This document shows, piece after piece, positions 13,195 through 23,117 of a stretch of DNA of 64,000 bases. This DNA comes from Brachionus koreanus (Eukaryota; Rotifera; Eurotatoria; Ploima; Brachionidae), in the NCBI GenBank assembly GCA_016987375.1, contig PJRA01000160.1, forward strand, positions 919,286 to 983,285, written 5' to 3'. How positions within the stretch are numbered: the first letter of the stretch is position 1; each line of letters starts with the position of its first letter. The position numbers and the translations under genes are program-made. The notes below the pieces were generated by a model. The model was not told the DNA's origin, did no database searches, and worked only from the letters and a program-made list of their open reading frames with translations.

Positions 13195-13579
13195 ATTTTT
13201 ATTTTTTTCAGAACATGTTTTTGGTTTTTAAAGTAAATTTAAAGCGTTTACTTTATTTGGCTTAAAGACACTCAATTTAATTGCTTTTAAAAAAAAATGT
13301 TTACGGAAATTGAATTTTGCTTTTAAGAAAATAAAAAAAAATTAATATTTTTAAATTTTATTTCTAAAATTTTTTATAATCAAACCGGTGTCTAACAAAA
13401 TTAATAGACATTTTAATTTCATTAATAAATTCTTTTTTTATACTCAAATATTCCTAGTATTAAAGGTATTAACAAAAAAATAATTATTTAACAAAAAATT
13501 GAATTAATTATGGATTCACTTTGCGATAACTAACACATAAATTTTTTTAATTACTTCAATTAAATTAACAAATATGAAA

Positions 13580-15034
13580 TTAAACCATATCTTCATTGTT
13601 TTTTTGTGGCATATCTTCAAGTTTAAAGTTGTTTTTGCATTCAATTTTGCTCTGAGGATAGGAAGACCTAACCGGTGTAGTAACTGATGCAGACAAAGGT
13701 TCGTAATTAAATTCACGCCTGTTTGGCACCTTTAAAGTCGAACCACCGGGAAATAAACTACTTTTTGTATCGCATTTCCTTGGCGTGGGAATATCTACCT
13801 CTTGTTTTAAGCGATTTATGTAGTAATTCCACAAAAGCCTCACTATGTTTCGACAATGCCAGTCTTGAGTATTTGATTTGATTAACATCAATGCCAAAAA
13901 GCCTTCGGTATTCAAATAGTCTTGCACAAATGAATCAATGTACAACTCAATATTGTACTTGTATTTAAACGGCCATGCTAGCATGTTTGTTATTATTGAT
14001 TTTCTGAAAATTAACTTCAAAATCCACTTGATCAAGCTTGAAAAATTTAAAATTGCTAAAATGACGAACCAAGTCCAAAGGACAAGGAATACGATTTCAT
14101 TGAAAAAATTTGCCGGCAGCGAACATTGATATCTTATTGATTGAGGGTCTCTTAGATCACCTAAATAATTAATTTCACAAAGAATATGACGTGGAAAATA
14201 AGAATTGGTTATTCTTTCTCTAAAATCATGGCTGGTGCTGTTATATTTTAGAATCATATTTATTCCAAAAAAAACAAAACTTTCTCGAAATTTGACTATT
14301 TTGTCTATGATGAAAAATATAGAGATGCTAATCATGGTATAGACAAGTTTGACAAACAAATATTTAAAAGCTAAAGGAATGTGAAAAAGTTTAACTTTTT
14401 TTTTCTTCAATCTGTCAACATAGGCTTTTGGCTCGCGGTTTTCGAACCTTTCGTTGTGAAAAAATTTGCTGAAATCTTCCAATTCATCCAAGCACGAATC
14501 ATTGAAGTTGTTTAAAGAAAAACATCTATCCAAATAACTGGCAGACAATTTTATTTTTTGAGAAAAGTCCTCATTTTTTTGCAACGAACTTGATTTGATT
14601 GTTTCTACAATTAAACTTATGTCGATCGGTACATTGTTAAAGGTATTCTTTCGGACAAAATATTTCCATAGAATGTAAGGAAGGTAATAGATCAATGCAA
14701 GACAAAGACATATGAGCATGAGCCACGGGTATGTATTCGTGGTTTCTTTTTGAGTAGCTTCGTTTCGTACTGCGTTATCGAAGAAGTTTTCCAAAATAAT
14801 GCTTTGTTTGACCCAGCAAACTGATTCAACGTACTGTGAAGTCGATGGTATAATATCATTCGATGGTTTCAGACAAGTAATTGGTTGGCCAAAATTTCTC
14901 GAGCCGATAAAAATCGCAGCTATAATCAGCAAAATAACCGTGAACGAACGGTTTAATTTGTCAATATTGTCGTCGGCAAAAAGCTTTTGACCACCGCGTA
15001 CTTTGCTGAATACTTGTAAAAAATCCCAAATCAT
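13580..15034 (-). CDS. Innexin (gap junction channel subunit)
   Basis: This is a single-exon 484-residue protein. Innexins form hexameric hemichannels that pair between cells as protostome gap junctions. The N-terminal region has the family pattern LFADDNIDKLNR (residues 18-29). Four membrane spans appear at about 31-47, 103-125, 222-244 and 311-333. The first extracellular loop has C54 and C73, and the second has C286 and C304, two per loop as expected. YPWLMLICLCLALIYYLP at the start of span 2 corresponds to the family YYQW region, here reduced to YPW. The motif SLPANFFNEIVF before span 4 is also typical. Length is slightly above the usual 370-450 because of a polar C-terminal tail. The start is the first ATG, directly before MIWDFLQVF. 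It is tandem with the modular gene, 385 bp upstream of that gene's start. Confidence 0.95.
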   Translation of the reverse strand: MIWDFLQVFSKVRGGQKLFADDNIDKLNRSFTVILLIIAAIFIGSRNFGQPITCLKPSNDIIPSTSQYVESVCWVKQSIILENFFDNAVRNEATQKETTNTYPWLMLICLCLALIYYLPYILWKYFVRKNTFNNVPIDISLIVETIKSSSLQKNEDFSQKIKLSASYLDRCFSLNNFNDSCLDELEDFSKFFHNERFENREPKAYVDRLKKKKVKLFHIPLAFKYLFVKLVYTMISISIFFIIDKIVKFRESFVFFGINMILKYNSTSHDFRERITNSYFPRHILCEINYLGDLRDPQSIRYQCSLPANFFNEIVFLVLWTWFVILAILNFSSLIKWILKLIFRKSIITNMLAWPFKYKYNIELYIDSFVQDYLNTEGFLALMLIKSNTQDWHCRNIVRLLWNYYINRLKQEVDIPTPRKCDTKSSLFPGGSTLKVPNRREFNYEPLSASVTTPVRSSYPQSKIECKNNFKLEDMPQKNNEDMV

Positions 15035-15958
15035 TTTAAAAATTAAATTTAACTTTTTTAACCATGTGTTTTTCTAAAGCTTTTTAAATAAACAAAATTT
15101 TCTTTTTGTATAATTGATGGCTTAAGTTTATGCTTGAAAATTACTTGTTTTATTCAAAAATATCTAGTTGAATGAACTAAATTAAGACTTAAATTAAAGC
15201 ATGTTATTTTGACTATTTAATTTAAATTACTTAAATTTTAATTTAGAAAAAAAAATGTTTATTCATTAAAATTTTTATTTATTTAAATCTTTTTATTATA
15301 TTTTAATTAAGTGACCTGACGGATGCGTAAAATAATTATTCCAAATTAAAAAAAAAATACAAAGATATAATAATAAATAATACGATATTTTCATAGATGA
15401 GACATTACTGAGTGAAGGACATATCAAAATAATAGTTTCATAAATCAACTTCTTTATAAAATTATAAGATAATAAAAAGATAAAATTTTTAAAGATGCAG
15501 TTTTATGAACGATTTGACGTTCAAATAAATTTAGAACATTTTTTTTTATAAAAATCAAATTTTTACTCTATTAAACGAAAGAAAAGTAAAAAATTCAAAT
15601 TAATAAAAATATTTTCAATTGACTTTATCCTAAATTTTTAAAATTTAATTTGTTAAGTTTTTTTTTTATATCCTTTTTACTATAGCTCTATATTATTATC
15701 AAGTTATTAAATTAAGTTAAAAAAAATATGTCTCACCTGTTATGCGACCATTAAAAGTTTTTTTTTTGGTCACATAAATTTTAATGTAAATATAAAAATT
15801 CAATTTGAAATTGTAACTTTATTATAAAAAGATTTGATATTATGTTCATTCGCAAATTATTTTTTTTGAACTCTGTTAATAAAGTGAAGATGTAAAATGT
15901 AAATTTTATCAATGATTCAAAAGTTTATTATTAATTTGTTTTTTTTTTTAAATAAAAA

Positions 15959-16132
15959 ATGAGACTATCAAACCTAGCAGTGAAAAAAATGGAATGTGCT
16001 GCCAACATCGGCTGTCACACCAAGTTCGACCAGCCAGTTCAAAAACAGACTGGACAATGTCAGTATAATCAAAACGGGACTACGTTAGTCTTCCTGCTTT
16101 GTCAGTTTAGTAAAACTAAACTTGACCGTTGA
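15959..16132 (+). CDS. Unrecognised 57-codon ORF in an island of richer base composition
   Basis: An ATG-to-TGA frame encodes 57 residues, beginning MRLSNLAVKKMECAANIGCH and containing four cysteines. The stretch 15960-16110 is clearly less AT-rich than the surrounding DNA, which is why it is noted. There is no known motif, no signal peptide, and no splice partner that I can identify. It may be a fragment of a mobile element, since a LINE relic lies 300 bp downstream. Weak call. Confidence 0.2.
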   Translation: MRLSNLAVKKMECAANIGCHTKFDQPVQKQTGQCQYNQNGTTLVFLLCQFSKTKLDR

Positions 16133-16454
16133 ATATTAAGTATTATTATTGTTATAAAATGGTGGGAAAAAAATTTCAATTAACTTGTAAACTCGGACTT
16201 AATATTTACAATACAAAAATGTTCGAAACAAATTTGCAAAAAAAAGGTTAAAACATTAAATGAAATCATAAAAAAAAATTTCTTTCTAAATTCTTTATTG
16301 CTGGTCACAAATTGTGACCAATGAAAAGGTAACCAGTCAAAAAAAACTAAAAAAAAAATTTTAAATTTTAAATCTTTTAGTTACTGCGCTGAATTTTGTC
16401 TTAGAAAATTTGGTTTTTCTAATCTGCTAGAAACAATTGACATAACTACTGAAA

Positions 16455-16650
16455 CTTTAGCACAAGACTATAGATCTGGTGTACATGGATTTTGCTAAAG
16501 TATTCGGTAGAGTTTCTCATAAGTTTTTGTGTAAGCTTTAGTTTTATGGGTATGTTGAATTTGTGATAAGAAAAATTACATTTTTGAAGGATAGAACTCA
16601 TAAAGTGGTTTTTGGTGTTCAAATAGAGTTGATTGGGTTGCTACAGCTCA
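16455..16650 (+). pseudogene. LINE reverse transcriptase relic
   Basis: The plus strand reads VYMDFAKVFGRVSHKFL, then a stop, then a YGYVEFVI...FLKDRTHKVVFGV run. This matches the non-LTR RT segment vYlDFaKAFDrVsH..Ll.KL..yG.......fL..R.q.V. The stop and the AFD to VFG change show decay. Only about 60 codons survive. Confidence 0.7.
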
Positions 16651-17253
16651 TTAGAGCTTTGCTTGAATGCTGTTGATCGAAAATATCTGGTCTATCTGAT
16701 TCTTCTTTTTTTAAGCACACTTTTACCTTCTACTAAGCATATATCACAAGTAACTGGTACTGTTTCTAAAAATGACGTTACAGTACCAAAATTTAAAAAT
16801 TTTTATTTTAAGCTTTCATTTTAGTGTAAGGTTTCTAGTTTGGACTTTAGAGATCAAATCTAAGAAATAAATAAAACAATTTAATTTAGTTAAAAGTTTA
16901 TTTAATTGAATCCAAAGTTAATACAAATAATTAATGATTTATGTAGTGGTTAAGTGTTAGGGTGCTCTGTCGCAGTTATGACTTAACTACATTTAAATAA
17001 GGTCTAGAGAGAGAGATTAAGAGATGTCAAAACTCGAGTTTTAACATTTGAAATTTTTTCATTTTGAAGAGAGCATTCAATTCTGTTTATTTATAAATAA
17101 AATTTGACTTTAAGTTTTAGAATTACAAAGATTCGAAAATCAAAAATATCTAATCTTTTAAAAAACGAAAAATTTTATGATCAAACATATAATAATTTGA
17201 ATAGATTTTTTTTTCAGAAAAATTGATCTATATTAATAAAATTCTTTATTAAA

Positions 17254-18681
17254 TTAAATAAATTCATTCATTTTTTCTTTGAGTTTTTGCACAGTTTCCT
17301 CACTTGTATTCATATCAAACTCATTTTTCCAACTCTCTTTAAGATTTTGAAGAATTTTTGAGTAAATTGGTCCTTTTGGTATTTTCAAATCTTGTAGTAC
17401 ATCTCCGCTTATAGGAAAAAGTGGAATATTCCAGTCTCTCAAATGTTCTACATATCCCAGTCTATCGACATATTTAACCAATTCAGTAAATTTTTCAAAA
17501 CCCTTTGCATCTTTCACATTATCAACCAGAATAAATCTGAAAGGTTTTAGCCTATCTTCTAATTTTTTATCATTTTCTTGGTCTACTATTCTTTTATATT
17601 TATCCCTATAAGCGAATAAAAACTCAGCAATTCTTTTCTCTTCGTTTGAAAATTTTAATCTCCTATGCAATAATTCAAACTAAAATTTCAAAATCAAATA
17701 TCTTCAAATTAAAATTCAAAATAACAGTACTTCCTTAGCACTATGAAGTAAACTACAAACCATAGTAATTGGTAATGGAATATTTTTTAAATTATTTTCG
17801 TAAATTTTATAAATTCTAGAAAACTCCTTTAGATCACAAACATCTGGTAAACCAATAAACTTATGAACATTGGTATCAATTATTTTTTTCATCAATGAAT
17901 CTGCAAATCTACTACAGACTATTTTTCTGAATTCAACCCAAATTCTTTCACCAGCAATACCTAATTAAATATTATCTAGCTTTTCTCTATTATTTTTAGC
18001 CTTTTTGACAGATACCTTTCAGTCCAGATGCGTTTTCCTTTATTGCTTCAATAGATTGAATACAGTGAGAATTTTCATCAAGGCATATTCGCGAATAAAA
18101 CCGAAAATATCGAAGAATTCTAAGGTAATCCTCTTGGATTCTGGTAGCAGGCTCTCCAACAAACTTTATTCTATGGTGTTTAATGTCATCGTAACCTGCA
18201 AAAAAGTCAATGATGCTTCCATCACGATCTTTTACATAAAAATATACTCTAAAATAAAAAAATTTATCATTTTTTTACCTAAAAAAATTGAATTAATCGT
18301 AAGATCACGTCTATTGGCATCAAGTTTCCAGTCTTCAGTAAACTGTACTTCAGCATGCCTTCCATCAGTTAGAACATCAATTCTAAGAGTAGTTATTTCA
18401 TAATTCTCTTTGTCATTTAACCTTACTGTAACAGTACCATGTTTTTCTCCATTGGTATGAAGCATACGTATATTTTCTTTTTCAAATATTTCTTTCATTT
18501 GATCCGGTGTAGCTGTTGTAGCCAAATCGATATCATGAGGCTCAAAGCCCATCAGAAGATCCCGAACGGCACCACCTGCGATTCTTATTTCATATCCGTA
18601 GCGTTCAAACAGGTCAAATAAATAAATCAATTCTTCATTCCATATGTTTTTAAATTGTGGCGTTTGAAGCTTTTGTGACAT
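17254..18681 (-). CDS. TRNT1: CCA-adding tRNA nucleotidyltransferase
   Basis: Four exons, 18279-18681, 18016-18246, 17731-17960 and 17254-17679, join in frame to 429 residues; human TRNT1 is 434. The enzyme adds CCA to tRNA 3' ends in nucleus, cytosol and mitochondria. Class II landmarks are the GGAVRDLL nucleotide loop (36-43), the metal-binding DID (50-52), RRDLTIN (124-130), and motif D in [15 protein letters not shown] encoded by exon 2. Introns are 32, 55 and 51 bp. The 32-bp first intron depends on the acceptor at 18247-18248, which keeps frame. The C-terminal tRNA-binding half is less conserved, as usual. No mitochondrial leader is obvious before the first ATG. The gene is divergent from the plus-strand gene starting at 18940. 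Confidence 0.95.
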
Positions 18682-18939
18682 TTTTCTTAATTGAAAAAAA
18701 AAAGAAATTTATATTCCAAATTTTCAATTATATTTCATAATTTTTCAAAATAGTTGCATTATTTAAATTTTAGACAATTTTTTGGTCAATGCTAGACTCA
18801 TAGCGAGCACATTGTATTTAAAAAAATTATAATTTATTAATTTTATTTATATTTAAATTAATGTATAAGATTTTTTTTTATATTTTAAGACTTCGTTCGT
18901 TTGAACAAAATATTATGCTGTGAGAGCATCTGATATAAA
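18682..18939. promoter_or_regulatory. Shared divergent promoter interval (inferred)
   Basis: Only 258 bp separate the TRNT1 start codon (minus) from the start codon of the charged-protein gene (plus). Both promoters and 5' UTRs must lie here or overlap the genes. The interval is very AT-rich, and I cannot pick out specific sites. Confidence 0.35.
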
Positions 18940-21208
18940 ATGAGCAGTGATGAAGTAACATTAGTCAGTGAAAAACGACCGATTGAAAAGTAAAATTTTT
19001 TTTTATTCGTAAATCGTTTATTTAGCAGATAAAAATACTTTTTTTATTTTTTGTTTAGGAAAAAAATCATCTTCTTGAAGGCTAAGGCTTTTTAGATTTA
19101 ATTTTCAAAATAAAATTTTATTTAACTCTCAAAGGTTGGAAAGATTTTTCGACTCATTTTATTTGCCTCGTTTTTTTACTTTTTTTCAGTAAAAATAAAA
19201 TTTTTGTAATAAAAATTAAATAATTTCATGATATATTTGATTCAAGATATGATTGAAAGAAAAGATTAAATTAATGAATAAAAAACAAATAAATAGTTTT
19301 TTAAAATTTAGTACAATAGAACAGAATAAAATTTTAAAAAATCTTGTAACTTTTCTTTTAAAAGTTCTGTAAATGCAGCATGGTGCAACATTCAAAGTTG
19401 CACTATAATGAAAAATCTGAAAAAATTTAGCATAACTAAAATTTGGCTTTAGTACATTTTGGAGAGACTTTGCACATCATTAGCAGACTTTGACTTTTGG
19501 TACAACTAAGTATGGTACATTTTGTTGCGCTTGCAGAACTAATTAAAAGCTTTATTAGCTTTTATTTTTGTTCTATTTTTTATTTTGTACTAAATATCAC
19601 AAAACCCAAATAAAGAAAGTAAAAAAAAAAGGTTCAAAAGATCCCCCCCAGCCTTTGAGTGTATAAAATTTTAATATCCCAAGTAAAAAATTAAATTTTT
19701 AAATTTTTTCTAAATTTTATTTAATAATTTTTTAACTACTTAATTTAAGATTTAAGTATAAAATTTGGCCGGGAGATGAAAAAGACACAAATTATGAAGA
19801 AAATAATTTTTATATATCAAACAAGCCTAGTGAACGAATTGATTTAGGAAATATGGAGCAAATAAATTCTTTTACAAAGGCAGAAAAACGAAAAAGAGAT
19901 GAAAACGAAAGCGAAACTACGCAAGCTAAGCGGCCGAATATGAAAAACCGTTATTTTAGTGAAGAAAATGTAAAAAAAATAAGCATAGATAGTGAGAAAG
20001 AGAAAAAAAAGTCTGCCACCATTGAAAGTGACCAATTTGTAAAGCGTAAAGATTATTTGATTCAGAGGCTATTGCAAAATCGTACTTTACCTGGCATAGA
20101 GAATACAGAAAATGATGAGTCTGTCTCTGAAGAAAAATCAGATATGATTGAAATAAAAGTTACCGTTCCACCTCGCAAGCTCGAATTTCAAGGGGAATTC
20201 ATACCTTTATTTAAAGCAGATTCAGAAAAAAATCAAGAATGTGACACAACAAACTTGAACCATGAGCCAAAATCACCAACTTATTTTGGACCGTATCCAT
20301 ATCGGTGCATGAAAAGAGTAACTGAAACAGTAATCGATGCTTTTAAACCGATTAAAGGTTCTACATACACAAAAAGGGCGGCCGAAATAGCCAAAATGAA
20401 AGCTCGCCTGCCTAGCAAATTTGACAAAGACTCTAGACTTTGGCGACGCATTCAACAGGAAACCTACCGAATTAGGCAACAATTAAAAGACAAAATAGAG
20501 AACACTAAACGACACGAACATCTTATGAATTCAAAGAAAAAAAGCAAAAAAATATATTTTGTTGAATTGGATGAAGATTCCGACTCTAAATCCTCGATAG
20601 ATTCAGAAGAAAATTTGAAAATTAAAAATAAAAAAAATAATGGAAAATTTGATGAGAGCGAAGAAGAGAATGTCAGCGATTGTGTGATTTCATTAGAAAG
20701 CTCAAGTGACTGGGAAATGGACTCAAAATGCACTCAATTCGGTAAATATTCTAAAAAGACCAAAATTGATAAACAGACTAAAAAAGCTAAGATAAATAAA
20801 AGCAAATCAAAACAAAATAAAAAAGAAAAATCTAAATCAATCAATAATAGTGCTAGATTAATGGAGAAGGGTTCGGGTGATGATGAACTGGAAATGTTAC
20901 GGAAGCAATATCGAAATTTACGTAATGCACGTAATAAAGCTATGAATTCTATAAAAAAAAATGTCAAAGATAAATCGAGTAAGCAAATGAGTCTCGAAAT
21001 AGAAAGAAAAATAATGAACGAAAAAATAACCAAAGTTAGACGAATGATCAAAAAATTAGTCAAAAAAAATAAAAATAAAGCCGAAAAGAAAGCAAAAATT
21101 TTAAATCAATCATTGCATACCAAAAATGTAAATAGCGATAAACAGAAATTTAAAAATACGAAAAAAAAGAAAAATAAAAAAAAAAAAAATCCAAAAATTA
21201 TGTTATAA
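18940..21208 (+). CDS. Unrecognised highly charged, probably nuclear protein
   Basis: The main exon carries an uninterrupted frame to 21208. From the ATG at 19853 alone it gives 451 residues. The frame stays open upstream with coding-like text (IWPGDEKDTNYEENNFYI). A first exon 18940-18989 (MSSDEVTLVSEKRPIEK, donor GTAAAA) joins in phase to an acceptor at 19749, giving 502 residues; this join is inference. The protein is rich in Lys, Glu, Ser and Asp, with basic clusters such as KRKRDENE, an acidic serine-rich centre, predicted coiled-coil heptads near MLRKQYRNLRNARNKAM, and a C-terminal lysine tail. A YFGPYPYRCMKRV segment followed by basic helices is the most ordered part. No known domain is seen. 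AATAAA at 21244-21249 fits the 3' end. A chromatin or RNA role is only a guess. Confidence 0.6.
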
Positions 21209-21421
21209 ATCGTTTATTATTTTTAATTATTATTATTTTCTTCAATAAAAAAAACCCATCTGATCACATTTCTAATAGACCTTGATTTTCTTGATTTTAT
21301 TTATTAAAAAAAAAAATTGAAAACTTTTAAAACTAAAACAGCTAATTTAAAATTTCCCCTTGACTAAAAAAAGTTCATTGAAATGCTATTTACTTAAATT
21401 TTAATGAGAATTCAATATTGT

Positions 21422-21483
21422 AAAAAAAATTCAACTTTAAATTCATGTTAATAATAACATGAATTTAAAGTTGAATTTTTTTT
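21422..21483. repeat. Perfect 29-bp inverted repeat with 4-base loop
   Basis: The arms 21422-21450 and 21455-21483 are exact reverse complements (core TTCAACTTTAAATTCATGTTA), separated by ATAA. It lies 120 bp upstream of a family A MITE and 215 bp past the end of the charged-protein gene. Confidence 0.9.
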
Positions 21484-21604
21484 TTAATTCTAGATAAGAA
21501 AATTCAGCATATAATTAAAAAAGAAAAAGGTTCGTATTTTTTTAATACGCGGAAAACTAAATGAGTCAGAAAAATCCAACAACAATTTTTCCATTTTTGA
21601 TTAA

Positions 21605-21814
21605 CACTAGTAGCATCAAGCATTTTTTCACTTTTTTTTAATTCAAAAATATATTATAAAAAAACTATAATTATTTTTTTTTTAAATTTATATCACTTTT
21701 TAAAGGAAATTTTTAAATCTTCATAAATCAAAAAATACATATTCATTTGAAAAATCTTTTCAAAAGATATGAGGATTTTAAAATTTTAAAATTTTTTTTT
21801 TGGTGCTTCTAATG
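21605..21814. mobile_element. TTAA-flanked MITE, family A copy 3 (degenerate)
   Basis: TTAA stands at 21601-21604, followed by CACTAGTAGCATCAAGCATTT. The right end is GGTGCTTCTAATG, followed by ATAA where TTAA is expected. It is 210 bp, similar in length and interior to copy 2, and non-coding. Confidence 0.75.
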
Positions 21815-23117
21815 ATAAAATTAAATCTGTTGTGGAAAATATTTGAACAATTTTCTATAAAGATAACAGTCTTACAATCAAATTATTACTTGTTTTGAGA
21901 TTTAGATTTATTTCAAAATTATGATACAAGAATTCATCTCAACCAGATCAGTCAGTTGTGAGAAGAAAATTCTTTGATAAATTGTAAGAATTACCAAAGG
22001 TTAATACACTTTGACATGGTTCCATACGATCGTGCTTTACATGCAAAACTTTATTTTGAACAATAGATTGAATGGATACTTCACTTGTATAAAAATATCT
22101 TTTAATGCTAATTTGAGTTTACTACCATGTAGAAAATTAAAAAATTAGAACCAAAACGTTGCAATACCAAAGGAATCAAATACCATTAATTCTATGACAT
22201 TTTAATACTTGAAGAATCTAATGCCAAAAAAATTTAAATTTTTACCAATGCGTGAAATAAATAAAATAAATTATTTTTTTAGGTAAAAAATTCTTTAAGC
22301 ATTAATTTCGATGGTATTATATTCTTAGCATTGGTTTCGTTTGGTTTTATCTTGCTAGTTACCCCTTTAACTCTAAGTTTTAATTAAATAATAAGTTCTT
22401 AAATATTAGATTGTAGATAAAGAGCGATTTTCATTAAATTAAAAATTATCTGAAGTTTACTTAGTCTAAAATTAGTCTAAAACGGTTTATAAAGTTTGAA
22501 AAAAAATAGATTAAGACCCATTAAAATTTCTTCAAAATTTTTTTGATAGAGCATTTTGATTTTGACAGCTTTTTAGATTTTATAGTTTTTAATTCTCATC
22601 ATAAAGGCTTTTTTATTAATCTTTTATTTAAAACAATATATTATCTAAAAATAAATATTTGCTTTTATGAAATTATATAATCTCAAAATTTAATATGTTT
22701 TAAATTTAAAATTAAATTCGAATAAATTAAAAAAAATTAAATGCCCTTTTCTAATTTTTTTTATGGGTAAATTTTTAATTTATTTTAGTTAAAATTGAAA
22801 GAAAATCTGGATTGAAATGAAGTCATTTATTTAAAAAATATTTTGAGAGTATGAAGTCGAAATCAAAGAACTTCAACTATGATTAAAAAATGGAACATCA
22901 TATATTCTACCACAAAATTGGGAATTGTCAAAATTAATGGAGCAAGAAAGTGATAAACCGAGGCGTTCATTCTTTTTTAATTTTTATTCTTAAAATAAGC
23001 TTAATTAAAATCTTTTATTCAGATATTTTTTTATAAACAATTATAATAAAATTTAAAACATTATAAAATTATTTGAATTAAATTTAAAATGTTATTTAAA
23101 AAAAACAAAAACCATTT

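Larger units (their letters stand above)
15035..17253. other. Intergenic region, AT-rich, with LINE relic and small inverted repeats
   Basis: This gap between innexin and TRNT1 contains a LINE RT fragment at 16455-16650, a small less AT-rich ORF at 15959-16132, and the palindrome TGGTCACAAATTGTGACCA at 16302-16320. An arm pair TTATGCGACCA and TGGTCACATAA lies near 15740-15775. No conserved gene is seen. Confidence 0.6.
21209..23117. other. Intergenic region with MITE and hairpin
   Basis: The region holds a poly(A) signal, a perfect hairpin (21422-21483) and a family A MITE (21605-21814). A stretch near 22015-22090 faintly resembles mariner transposase. No gene is seen. Confidence 0.6.

Noticed and set aside
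13938..14129. Plus-strand frames inside innexin, TRNT1, ASB and RUN genes
   Set aside because: Antisense shadows of well-supported coding exons.
22015..22090. Possible mariner fragment (YDRALHAKLYFEQ)
   Set aside because: Only one faint motif and no supporting block such as SPDLAPSDY.
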